Shown here piece after piece: positions 10,386-18,804 of a stretch of 64,000 bases of DNA. Source of the DNA: Aestuariibaculum sp. M13. GTDB lineage: Bacteria > Bacteroidota > Bacteroidia > Flavobacteriales > Flavobacteriaceae. The translations under genes and the position numbers were made by a program. Every line of letters starts with the position of its first letter. Position 1 is the first letter of the stretch. The notes under the pieces are model-generated. The model saw nothing but the letters and a program-made list of their open reading frames with translations, did no database searches and was not told the DNA's origin. Where the stretch lies: assembly GCF_024723255.1 (NCBI RefSeq), contig NZ_JANIAC010000001.1, positions 1,441,548 to 1,505,547 of the forward strand. The letters are read 5' to 3'.

Positions 10386-11800
10386 TGCTGGCTAGTTTTT
10401 AATGTGTTATATAAATTAATGTATTCTTCAGCAGAAGCGTCCCAAGAATGGTCGATGGCCATAATCTTGCTTCTAATGCCTTTATAGGTTGGTTGGTCTT
10501 TAAATAGGGTAATAGCTCTATCTATAGCTTCGGTTATTTCTGAAACGGTTGTATTTAGATGGCAAATACCAAAGCCGCCTTTTTCATTAATATCAGTTAC
10601 GGTATCTTTTAAACCGCCAATGCTTCTTACAATAGGAATAGTTCCGTATCGCAGTGCATACATTTGATTTAAGCCACAAGGCTCAACACGAGAGGGCATC
10701 AGTAAAAAATCGGCCCCGGCATAAATGATATGTGATAACTTTTCATCGTAACCTATAAATGCGTTATAGGTGCCAGCAAAGTCTGGTTTTAAATCTTGTA
10801 ATTGAGATTCGGTAGTTTTACTTCCCGATCCCAGTAATAAAATAGAAAGGTTGTCTTTTTCGAGTGCTATTTTAAAGACTTCAGGGAACAGATCTGATCC
10901 TTTTTCGTCTACCAGTCTGCCAATAAAAGCAAATAAAGGTTTTTTAAAGTCTAAATTAAAGGTGTCGCACAGGTGTTTTTTATTAGCAGCAGCACCTTCA
11001 TCAACTGTTTTAATTGAATAATTTTTTACAATGTAAGTATCGGTTTCCGGATTCCAGACATTGGTGTCTATGCCATTTAAAATTCCTGTGCATTTTGGAC
11101 TTTCGGCACTTAATAAGCTTTCTAAGCCATTGGCCGCCTGTTTTAATTCTTCCATGTAACTAGGCGATACCGTAGTAACCCCCCAGGCACATTTTATACC
11201 TGCTGCCAAAGGATTGATTTGACTACCCCAATCCAGTAATCCCACATGACCAAAGTTGAAAGGAGGAATCAAGCCTACCTTGTCATGCGAAAACCAGCCT
11301 TGATATTGCGCATTATGAATAGTAATAAGATTCGGAATTTTTCTGAAAGCTTCGTATTTATAACTTTCCTGAAGCATGAATGGTACCAAACCAGTATGGT
11401 GGTCGTGACAATGTATAATATCCGGGTAATCATGCCAGGTTAGCAACCAGTCTAATACTCCTATTTGAAATGCTAAAAAACGCTCGGTATCATCAAAAGA
11501 ATACACATAATCTTTAAATAACAAATCGGGAACATTAACGAAAAAGACATCAAAATCTAATGGCTTATCTTTTAGTACTAAAATCTGGAAATCGTAAACC
11601 GAATCGCCTAGATTTAGCTGTGCATCATAAACTGAAGAAAACGTATTTTCCTGAGTAAACTTGTTATCATAAAACGGCATGATAACCTGTGATGTGTTGT
11701 TTGCACTGTTTTGATATTTTGGTAAAGCACCGACAACATCAGCCAATCCGCCTACCTTAGCAACGGGATAACATTCTGCACTTATATGTAAAATAGTCAT
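10382..11800 (-). CDS. glgA: glycogen synthase, ADP-glucose-dependent (GT5)
   Basis: This 472-residue GT-B glycosyltransferase transfers glucose from ADP-glucose to a growing alpha-1,4-glucan. The N-terminus has ISAECYPVAKVGGLADVVGALP, where the KVGGL loop binds ADP-glucose. HCHDHHTGL and TIHNAQYQGWF lie in the first domain, and the GT5/GT4 retaining signature PSRVEPCGLNQMYALRYG is in the second. It is the first gene of the glgACB run; a 148-base gap separates it from lepA and should hold the promoter. Confidence 0.96.
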   Translation of the reverse strand: MTILHISAECYPVAKVGGLADVVGALPKYQNSANNTSQVIMPFYDNKFTQENTFSSVYDAQLNLGDSVYDFQILVLKDKPLDFDVFFVNVPDLLFKDYVYSFDDTERFLAFQIGVLDWLLTWHDYPDIIHCHDHHTGLVPFMLQESYKYEAFRKIPNLITIHNAQYQGWFSHDKVGLIPPFNFGHVGLLDWGSQINPLAAGIKCAWGVTTVSPSYMEELKQAANGLESLLSAESPKCTGILNGIDTNVWNPETDTYIVKNYSIKTVDEGAAANKKHLCDTFNLDFKKPLFAFIGRLVDEKGSDLFPEVFKIALEKDNLSILLLGSGSKTTESQLQDLKPDFAGTYNAFIGYDEKLSHIIYAGADFLLMPSRVEPCGLNQMYALRYGTIPIVRSIGGLKDTVTDINEKGGFGICHLNTTVSEITEAIDRAITLFKDQPTYKGIRSKIMAIDHSWDASAEEYINLYNTLKTSQQ

Positions 11801-11948
11801 TAAATATTTTTGCTTTGTTATAAACTTACAAAAATATTGTCCACTTTTTTAACATACGTTCATTTTTAAAGAAAAAATTACATTATCGAAATAATTCAAA
11901 AATATCAATAATAATTTCTTATAAAAACGCGTGCTGATTACATAAATG

Positions 11949-13745
11949 TTAGTCGTTAAGCTTTAATACCGCCATAAATGCTTGCTGAGGAATTTCAACG
12001 TTACCAACTTGTCTCATACGCTTCTTACCTTTTTTCTGTTTTTCAAGTAATTTACGCTTACGAGATATATCTCCACCATAACATTTTGCTGTTACGTCCT
12101 TACGTAAAGCTTTGATGGTTTCACGAGATATAATTTTGGCTCCAACAGCTGCCTGAATTGGAATATCGAACTGCTGACGAGGTATGAGTTCTCTTAATTT
12201 TTCACACATTTTTCGCCCGATAGTTTGTGCGTTTTCAGCATGAATTAAGGCTGAAAGCGCATCAACAGGTTGTGCGTTTAATAAAATATCAAGACGTACC
12301 AGTTTTGATGGTTTCATACCAATTGGATGGTAATCGAAAGAGGCATACCCTTTAGATACGGTTTTTAAACGATCGTAGAAATCGAATACAATTTCAGCTA
12401 AAGGCATTTCAAACGATAATTCTACTCGTTCAGGAGTTAAATAGGTTTGATTGGTTACAATACCACGCTTTTCAATACACAATGACATAACGTTACCAAT
12501 AAAGTCTGATTTGGTAATGATGGTCGCTTTAATATAGGGTTCTTCAACGCGATTTAAAGTTGAAGGATCCGGTAAATCTGACGGGTTGTTTACAATAATG
12601 GTTTGGTCAGGATTTTTGTTAGTAAACGCATGGTACGATACGTTAGGTACTGTTGTAATTACCGTCATATCGAATTCACGTTCTAAACGCTCCTGAATAA
12701 TTTCCATGTGAAGCATTCCTAAGAATCCACAACGGAAACCAAACCCTAATGCTGCCGAGCTTTCCGGTTGGAAAACCAACGAAGCATCATTTAACTGTAG
12801 TTTTTCCATCGAGGCACGTAATTCTTCGTAATCTTCAGTATCTACAGGGTAAATTCCGGCGAATACCATTGGTTTTACATCTTCGAAACCTTCTACAATA
12901 TTTTGTGTTGGTCTTTCAAAATCAGTAATGGTATCACCAACTTTTACTTCTTTTGCGGTTTTAATACCTGTAATAAGATAGCCAACATCTCCGGTTTTAA
13001 TATCTTTTTTAGCAACTTGAGTTAGTTTTAACGTTCCAACTTCATCGGCATAATAGTCTTTACCGGTTGCAACGAATTGAATGTGCTGGCCTTTTTTAAT
13101 TTCACCATTAAATACTCTAAAATAAGTTTCAATACCCCTAAAGGTGTTGTAAACAGAGTCGAAAATTAAGGCTTGAAGCGGCGCATTCGGATCGCCTTTT
13201 GGAGCTGGAATACGCTCGATAATAGCTTTTAAAATGTTGTCGACACCAAATCCTGTTTTTCCACTGGCGTGAACAACATCTTCAGGATCGCAACCTAATA
13301 AATCTACAATATCGTCGGTTACTTCTTCTGGGTTGGCACTTGGTAGATCGACTTTATTTAGAACCGGAATAATCTCCAGGTCGTTTTCTAAAGCCAAATA
13401 CAGGTTAGATATGGTTTGGGCCTGAATACTTTGGGCTGCATCAACAATAAGAAGCGCACCTTCACAAGCTGCAATAGATCGAGATACCTCGTATGAGAAA
13501 TCGACGTGACCAGGAGTGTCAATAAGGTTTAATGTGTATTTTTCACCTTCGTAAACGTAGTCCATTTGAATGGCGTGCGATTTAATAGTAATTCCACGCT
13601 CACGCTCCAAATCCATATTATCTAATAACTGGTTTTGTTTTTCTCTTTCTGTTACCGAACCAGTAAAATCTAATAAACGATCTGCAAGTGTACTTTTCCC
13701 GTGATCTATATGTGCAATAATGCAAAAGTTTCTAATATTCTTCAT
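11949..13745 (-). CDS. lepA: elongation factor 4 (back-translocating GTPase)
   Basis: The 598-residue protein is full length for LepA/EF4. The G1 loop [10 protein letters not shown] lies at residues 11-20, with [13 protein letters not shown] (G2), [12 protein letters not shown] (G3) and NKVDLPSA (G4). The LepA-specific C-terminal domain contains [12 protein letters not shown] and [20 protein letters not shown]. It is a ribosome-associated GTPase acting on stalled or mis-translocated ribosomes. It stands alone. A TATATTTG-like -7 box lies upstream on the minus strand near 13775-13782, but I see no clear -33 element. Confidence 0.97.
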   Translation of the reverse strand: MKNIRNFCIIAHIDHGKSTLADRLLDFTGSVTEREKQNQLLDNMDLERERGITIKSHAIQMDYVYEGEKYTLNLIDTPGHVDFSYEVSRSIAACEGALLIVDAAQSIQAQTISNLYLALENDLEIIPVLNKVDLPSANPEEVTDDIVDLLGCDPEDVVHASGKTGFGVDNILKAIIERIPAPKGDPNAPLQALIFDSVYNTFRGIETYFRVFNGEIKKGQHIQFVATGKDYYADEVGTLKLTQVAKKDIKTGDVGYLITGIKTAKEVKVGDTITDFERPTQNIVEGFEDVKPMVFAGIYPVDTEDYEELRASMEKLQLNDASLVFQPESSAALGFGFRCGFLGMLHMEIIQERLEREFDMTVITTVPNVSYHAFTNKNPDQTIIVNNPSDLPDPSTLNRVEEPYIKATIITKSDFIGNVMSLCIEKRGIVTNQTYLTPERVELSFEMPLAEIVFDFYDRLKTVSKGYASFDYHPIGMKPSKLVRLDILLNAQPVDALSALIHAENAQTIGRKMCEKLRELIPRQQFDIPIQAAVGAKIISRETIKALRKDVTAKCYGGDISRKRKLLEKQKKGKKRMRQVGNVEIPQQAFMAVLKLND

Positions 13746-13956
13746 AAATCAAATCTAAACCTAGATATAATTTGCAAATATAGATGTTTTCAAGTTGTAT
13801 ATCTCTAAAAATATTGTCACGAGTTACGTTTCAGGCTTATAAATGTTTTTTCAGATAGGAAAAGTGATAAGTTATGGTTACCGATTACCTAAAAATTAAA
13901 CTTTTACTTACATTTAGTGTCTAAGAAATTGCAACTAACCTATTTACAAACTAAAC

Positions 13957-16419
13957 ATGTTAAACCAACAAAACAAGAACTTAAAATGTTTTTTGCTTAG
14001 TCTATTTGTTTTAATCGCAGGACTTCTTCAAGCGCAGGATAAAACAACAGTTCCTAATATAGAAAAGGTTTATGTGCATACGGACAGATCCTGTTATACC
14101 GTTGGTGAATCCTTATGGTATAAGGCCTATTCGGTTTTGGCTTATAATCACATGCTTTTAGACCAAAGTAAGATTTTGTATGTAGAGTTGATTTCTCCGA
14201 ATTCAAAAATTATTGCACGACATAAAACACGATTGGAACAAGGAGTAGGTCATGGCGATTTTAAATTAACGGATTCCTTAGGCGTGAAAAAACCGGGCGT
14301 TTATCAATTGCGAGCTTATACCAACTGGGATCGAAATTTTGGTGACGATTTTGTTTTTAAAAAGGAGATAGAAATTATTGATGTTTTCAACGATGATTCT
14401 AATAAAAGCGAAACCAACAAAAAGCAAAATCAACGAAAAAAGACTAAAGAAGAGACCGAACCAGAAATAAAACAAGCTTTTCAATTTCAGTTTTTTCCGG
14501 AAGGAGGAAATTTAGTCGATGGTGTTATAAGTACTGTAGCTTTTAAAGCGTCAGACCAGTTTGGGAATCCACTAAAAGTGACGGGGAGAGTCGTCGATTC
14601 TAAAGGAGAATTGGTAACATTATTTGCTAGTTTGCATGAGGGTATGGGTAAATTTCAAATTCAGTCGGATTTACAAAGTCCATTAAGGGCTGAAATAACT
14701 TCCGAGCAAGGAAAAACAATCGAAGTACCCCTACCTAAAGTTAGCGAAAGAGGGTTTCTTATAGGAGCCTCAAAAATCAAGGGGAGGGATATTATTTCTA
14801 TTAAAACCAATGCAAAAACATTTCAGGAGCATCAGGGAGAGTCGGTTGCCATAGTGGCCAGAGTTCGGGGGATTTCCTATTTTGAAGGAGAAATACAACT
14901 CAATACGCAGCAGGTATCTTTCGAGTTACCGAAAGACCAGATTCCAGAGGGGATTTGCCAGATAACGATTTACGATAAAAATGCCCTTCCACAAAGTGAA
15001 CGTTTGGTGTATATAGATAAAAGCGACGGAGAAGATTTAGACATTAGCTTAACAACCAATAAGAAGGTTTACAAGCCAGAGGAAAAAGTAGAAATCCAGG
15101 TTGTTTCAAAAAACAAGTCGGGTCAACCTCTACCTGCAAGCTTTTCATTAGCGAGTATAGATGAAAGTAGTGTCAACAAAACTTCAAAATACGGAACAAA
15201 TATTTGTTCTTATTTTTTAATGGAGTCTGATATAAAAGGACAGGTGCGTAATCCGGCATTTTATTTTGATAGGAATAATTCCAATCGACTGGCTTGCTTA
15301 GATCTTTTGTTGTTAACACAAGGTTGGCGCGATTTTTTATGGAAAACATTGCCTGAGAATCCTAAATTACCAAAGTATACCATAGAAACAGGGTTTTCTG
15401 TAGCTGGAATGGTGAAACAATTACTTGGAAGTAAGCCAAAGCCAAATAATAACATTACGTTGGCTTTACTAAATGAAAAGGAAGGCATGCAGTTGTTTAG
15501 TGAGATTTCAGATTCAATGGGTCGTTTCAGTTTTAAAGATGTCGGTTATACCGGAAAAACTACAATGATGGTGAATACCAGAAATGAAAAGGGTAAAGGA
15601 AAAGGCGAGTTGTTGCTAGATAGCTTAGAATCTAAACCGATGTCTACAAATTTTAAATATGAAGCTTTTCAGCAAGACCTTGTTGATACTCTTGAATTGG
15701 AATCGATTAAAAAGCATGTTTATAACAAATACATAACCTACGGAGTATCTCCAGAAAATATTTTAGATGAAGTTGAAATCATTGCCCAGAAGAAAGATGA
15801 AACCCCTAGTTATTACGGTAATCCGGAATATAAGTATTATGTAGATGAAGATACGCCTCCATATAGTAATATTTATCAACTGATTCAATTTTTGGTGCCG
15901 GGTGTTTTGGTAACCAACGATACCATTCGCTTTATGAGATTTAATGGTCCTGCACATATTATTCTCGACGGATTTCCAGTGTTTTCTTCAGCAGACATTA
16001 GTTATATTATGCCAGAAAATGTAGATCGGGTAGAAGTGTTTAAAGGGCCCAGTGCTGCTATTTTTGGTCCTGACGGAGGTAATGGAGTTATTTTAATTTA
16101 TACAAAAATAGGGTCGGTTAATAATCAACCTAAAAAGGAATTTCATTCCATTACTAAAACGGTTGATGGGTATTATGATGCCCGTGTGTTTTATTCAGGT
16201 AGTTATGGTGAAGATGCCGAGTTCGATTTGAATAATAATGATGTTATTAGAAATACTCTATACTGGAATCCTTATGTGCATCCTAATGATAAAGGTGTTG
16301 TAACAGTTGAGTATGATAATAGTAAGGTAGAAACTAAAGTAAAAGTGATGCTTGAAGGACTTACTTTATCAGGTATTCCTGTGGTAAGAACTGCAGAATA
16401 TTCTATTGAAAAGAAATAA
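13957..16419 (+). CDS. exported MG2/TonB-plug-domain surface protein
   Basis: The 820-residue protein has a Sec signal peptide ending LLQAQ at about residue 27. It opens with an alpha-2-macroglobulin-like region (KVYVHTDRSCYTVGESLWYK) seen in Bacteroidota exported proteins. Several beta-rich segments follow, then near the C-terminus a TonB-receptor plug-like domain (FNGPAHIILDGFPV, PENVDRVEVFKGPSAAIFG, NGVILIYT). Only about 90 residues follow the plug, so there is no outer-membrane barrel. Relatives are annotated as TonB-dependent receptor plug domain proteins; their substrate is unknown. It is monocistronic, with a terminator about 100 bases downstream. Confidence 0.75.
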   Translation: MLNQQNKNLKCFLLSLFVLIAGLLQAQDKTTVPNIEKVYVHTDRSCYTVGESLWYKAYSVLAYNHMLLDQSKILYVELISPNSKIIARHKTRLEQGVGHGDFKLTDSLGVKKPGVYQLRAYTNWDRNFGDDFVFKKEIEIIDVFNDDSNKSETNKKQNQRKKTKEETEPEIKQAFQFQFFPEGGNLVDGVISTVAFKASDQFGNPLKVTGRVVDSKGELVTLFASLHEGMGKFQIQSDLQSPLRAEITSEQGKTIEVPLPKVSERGFLIGASKIKGRDIISIKTNAKTFQEHQGESVAIVARVRGISYFEGEIQLNTQQVSFELPKDQIPEGICQITIYDKNALPQSERLVYIDKSDGEDLDISLTTNKKVYKPEEKVEIQVVSKNKSGQPLPASFSLASIDESSVNKTSKYGTNICSYFLMESDIKGQVRNPAFYFDRNNSNRLACLDLLLLTQGWRDFLWKTLPENPKLPKYTIETGFSVAGMVKQLLGSKPKPNNNITLALLNEKEGMQLFSEISDSMGRFSFKDVGYTGKTTMMVNTRNEKGKGKGELLLDSLESKPMSTNFKYEAFQQDLVDTLELESIKKHVYNKYITYGVSPENILDEVEIIAQKKDETPSYYGNPEYKYYVDEDTPPYSNIYQLIQFLVPGVLVTNDTIRFMRFNGPAHIILDGFPVFSSADISYIMPENVDRVEVFKGPSAAIFGPDGGNGVILIYTKIGSVNNQPKKEFHSITKTVDGYYDARVFYSGSYGEDAEFDLNNNDVIRNTLYWNPYVHPNDKGVVTVEYDNSKVETKVKVMLEGLTLSGIPVVRTAEYSIEKK

Positions 16420-16514
16420 ATTTATTATTGTATCAAATAACAATTTCGAAACATCCATTATTTCTTAATGAGCGTATATTAGCATATTAAAAAATGGATG
16501 GGTATTTAAAAAGT

Positions 16515-16545
16515 AAAGCCTGAATAAATAGCAGGCTTTGTTTTT
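16515..16545 (+). terminator. rho-independent terminator
   Basis: AAAGCCTG-(9-base loop)-CAGGCTTT followed by GTTTTTG, about 100 bases after the plug-domain gene. It is also positioned to end the small leftward reading frame at 16562-16693. Confidence 0.75.
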
Positions 16546-16561
16546 GTATGAATTAATAATT

Positions 16562-16693
16562 TTAAGTAAAAAGTTTGGTTAATAAACCTTTCTTTTTGGC
16601 CTGTAAACCATTTTTCGTTCTATATTTTCTGAACTCAATAAGCTGTTTGTCTATTTTTTTTTCTAGACTTTCTAAAGACATCTTGTTTTTCAT
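16562..16693 (-). CDS. 43-residue basic small protein
   Basis: Read leftward from ATG 16693, the frame encodes 43 residues rich in lysine and leucine: an amphipathic helix-like start (MSLESLEKKIDKQLIEFRK), then a basic stretch with AKKKGLLTKLF and a stop at 16562. TTTATATTTAC, a plausible -7 box, lies upstream at about 16720-16730 on the minus strand. No family is recognised. The composition looks coding rather than random AT noise, but support is modest because of its length. It fills the otherwise empty 16420-16859 gap. Confidence 0.45.
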   Translation of the reverse strand: MKNKMSLESLEKKIDKQLIEFRKYRTKNGLQAKKKGLLTKLFT

Positions 16694-16799
16694 AGGTGGT
16701 AAATTTGGGTTTTTGCCTTGTAAATATAAACATATTAATGAAATAGGAAAAATTTAACAGAATACATAAAAAGATAGGAGTATTTATGTTAAATAACAC

Positions 16800-16830
16800 T
16801 TTGAAGTCACGCTTGGACTCGTTATATTTG
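16800..16830 (+). promoter_or_regulatory. Bacteroidota vegetative promoter for the Roadblock-like pair
   Basis: TTTG at 16800-16803, exactly 19 bases, then TATATTTG at 16823-16830. This is a full match to the -33/-7 consensus of the Bacteroidota primary sigma factor. It lies 30 bases upstream of the start codon at 16860. Confidence 0.8.
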
Positions 16831-16859
16831 AATTACCCTAATCTTAAAACCTACAACCT

Positions 16860-17198
16860 ATGCCTAAACCAGTCGATTTAGATGCGTTAATACATGATAT
16901 TGACGTAGAGTGTGGATTTATCTTCGATTCTGATGGCGTTCTAGAGGAATCCATGTATTTAGATTTAGCCGAAAATTTTGCTGCAATGTCAAGTATGATT
17001 ACCGCGATGTCCAGAGAAATTGCTGAAGACTTCGACCTGGGTGAATTAGACAATATTATTCTCAATACCAAATCCGGATTGTTTGTTGTAAAGAAGATAG
17101 AGGCAGATAGGTATTTAGGTGTCGTTACATACGATGCAAGTAAACTTGCCCTTATTCATAGACGATTACAAAGTCTATTTGCAGAAACCGAGGTATAA
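16860..17198 (+). CDS. Roadblock/LC7-like domain protein A
   Basis: The 112-residue protein has no signal peptide. The C-terminal half (IILNTKSGLFVVKKIEADRY, then LGVVTYDASKLALIHRRLQS) has the strand-strand-helix pattern of Roadblock/LC7 proteins. In that family dimeric platforms sit next to small Ras-like GTPases such as MglA/MglB. It lies 54 bases upstream of a second protein of similar size and pattern, behind one promoter, so the pair is likely co-transcribed. No GTPase gene is next door. The fold assignment is by pattern only. Confidence 0.55.
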   Translation: MPKPVDLDALIHDIDVECGFIFDSDGVLEESMYLDLAENFAAMSSMITAMSREIAEDFDLGELDNIILNTKSGLFVVKKIEADRYLGVVTYDASKLALIHRRLQSLFAETEV

Positions 17199-17252
17199 AA
17201 ACCTTTCCCCAATAAAAACCCAAAATAATTATAAACTTAACCATTAAAAATT

Positions 17253-17627
17253 ATGGCAGATTTTTTGAACACATTCGTAAATGATTTAAAAAGCAATTTA
17301 AGCGGATTCGTTGCTGTTGCAGTAACCGAAGTAAAGACAGGAATGTCTTATGTTTCTAATACTTTAGATCCAAGTTTCGATCCAGAATTAGCTTCAGCTT
17401 ATAACTTAGAAGTTGTAAAAGCAAAGTTAAATGCTATCCGCGCTTTAAAGTTAAATGAGAAAATCGACGATATTCTAATTACACTAAACTCTCAAATCCA
17501 CATTATCAATTTAGCTGAAAACGGAGAGTACTTTGTGTATTTGGCTGTAGATTCAAGCAAAGCAAACTTAGGTATGGCACGAGCTACCTTAAGGAAATAT
17601 ACTGCTGATATTGCTTCTAAACTATAG
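17253..17627 (+). CDS. Roadblock/LC7-like domain protein B
   Basis: The 124-residue protein has helix-rich residues 1-15, then a beta-hairpin (SGFVAVAVTEVKTGMSYVSN). A long helix carries conserved-looking LEVVKAKLNAIRAL, and a second hairpin (DILITLNSQIHIINL, EYFVYLAVDSSKANLG) and C-terminal helix follow. This alternating arrangement resembles the Roadblock/longin fold. It has the same promoter and orientation as the preceding 112-residue gene. A heterodimer with its neighbour is a natural inference. A hairpin terminator follows at 17648-17685. Confidence 0.5.
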   Translation: MADFLNTFVNDLKSNLSGFVAVAVTEVKTGMSYVSNTLDPSFDPELASAYNLEVVKAKLNAIRALKLNEKIDDILITLNSQIHIINLAENGEYFVYLAVDSSKANLGMARATLRKYTADIASKL

Positions 17628-17635
17628 AAAATTAG

Positions 17636-17643
17636 TATCTTTG
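17636..17643 (+). promoter_or_regulatory. possible -7 box (TATCTTTG) for dusB
   Basis: TATCTTTGCACC is a typical flavobacterial -7/start context. The best upstream TTG (17611-17613) gives a 22-base spacer, longer than ideal. The start would fall just before the hairpin at 17648-17678, so the dusB transcript would begin with that stem-loop. Confidence 0.4.
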
Positions 17644-17647
17644 CACC

Positions 17648-17685
17648 AAATAAAGCTGTATTTAATACAGCTTTATTTGTTTTTA
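17648..17685 (+). terminator. rho-independent terminator
   Basis: AAATAAAGCTGTA-tttaa-TACAGCTTTATTT, a 13-bp perfect stem followed by GTTTTT. It ends the Roadblock-like pair and lies 22 bases before dusB. Confidence 0.8.
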
Positions 17686-17706
17686 GGATATTAATTTTTG
17701 AAGCAT

Positions 17707-18702
17707 ATGCCCAAAATTGGCAATATAGTTTTACCGGAATTTCCATTGCTTTTAGCACCAATGGAAGATGTGAGTGATCCACCATTTCGTGCCCTGTGTA
17801 AAGAACAAGGTGCCGATGTGGTGTATACGGAGTTTGTGTCGAGTGAAGGTTTAATTCGTAACGCTGCCAAAAGTGTTATGAAGCTGGATATTTATGAAAA
17901 GGAGCGCCCTGTAGGCATTCAGATTTTCGGAGCCAATATGGACAGTATGCTGCAAACCATAGATATCGTTGCTGAGTCGAAACCAGATTTTATCGATATT
18001 AACTTTGGTTGTCCGGTAAAAAAAGTAGTAAGTAAAGGAGCAGGAGCAGGAATCTTAAAAGATGTATGCTTGATGGAGCAACTTACTGCCGAAATGGTAA
18101 AACGTACCAGTATTCCTATTACCGTAAAAACCCGTTTAGGTTGGGATCATGAGTCTATACGTATAGTTGAGGTTGCCGAGCGTTTACAGGATGTAGGCTG
18201 TCAGGCCATCGCTATTCACGGGCGTACTAGAGCACAAATGTATAAGGGTAGTGCCGACTGGAAACCTATTGCACAGGTAAAAAATAATCCTAGAATGCAT
18301 ATTCCTGTTTTTGGAAATGGCGATGTCGATACACCCGAAAAAGCAGTGGAAATGCGCGATAGTTATGGGCTGGACGGTGCCATGATTGGTCGTGCCAGTA
18401 TTGGTAACCCTTGGTTTTTTAAACAGGTAAAACACTTCTTTAAAACCGGCGAGCATTTAGGGCCAATCTCCATCGAAGAGCGTGTTGAGGCCGCTCGCAG
18501 ACATTTACAAATGTCTATCGACTGGAAAGGAGAAGTGCTTGGTGTTTTCGAAACGCGCCGTCATTACACCAATTATTTTAAAGGTATTCCGCATTTTAAA
18601 GATTATCGTACTAAAATGGTAACCAGCGACGACCCGAAAGATGTGTTCGCTGCCTTCGATGAGGTTTTAGAAAACTTTTCCGATTACCAGTTCTCAAATT
18701 AA
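17707..18702 (+). CDS. dusB: tRNA-dihydrouridine synthase
   Basis: The ATG at 17707 is chosen; a TTG three codons earlier is less likely. The protein has 331 residues. LAPMEDVSDPPFR near the N-terminus, DINFGCPVKK with the catalytic cysteine, KGAGAGIL, VKTRLGW, IAIHGRTRAQMYKG and GNGDV/GRASIGNPWFF are the FMN-barrel landmarks of the Dus family. It reduces specific uridines in the tRNA D-loop to dihydrouridine with FMN and NAD(P)H. It is a single gene, and its downstream neighbour is convergent. Confidence 0.95.
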   Translation: MPKIGNIVLPEFPLLLAPMEDVSDPPFRALCKEQGADVVYTEFVSSEGLIRNAAKSVMKLDIYEKERPVGIQIFGANMDSMLQTIDIVAESKPDFIDINFGCPVKKVVSKGAGAGILKDVCLMEQLTAEMVKRTSIPITVKTRLGWDHESIRIVEVAERLQDVGCQAIAIHGRTRAQMYKGSADWKPIAQVKNNPRMHIPVFGNGDVDTPEKAVEMRDSYGLDGAMIGRASIGNPWFFKQVKHFFKTGEHLGPISIEERVEAARRHLQMSIDWKGEVLGVFETRRHYTNYFKGIPHFKDYRTKMVTSDDPKDVFAAFDEVLENFSDYQFSN

Positions 18703-18804
18703 TTTTTAGAGCAAATGGCAAGCCACCGCGCTATCCGCTGTAGTTTTGTAAAATCATAGATTAAATTTCACAAAAGCTGTCGCTGCTATCGCTTTTGCAG
18801 GAGT
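18703..18804. repeat. GC-rich imperfect repeats between convergent genes
   Basis: This short gap holds two GC-rich tracts unlike the surrounding AT-rich DNA: GCCACCGCGCTATCCGCTG and GCTGTCGCTGCTATCGC, each close to a CAAAA/TTTTG tract. The second can fold as AAAAGC...GCTTTT. They may be a degenerate intergenic repeat unit or a transcription end signal for both convergent genes. Confidence 0.35.
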
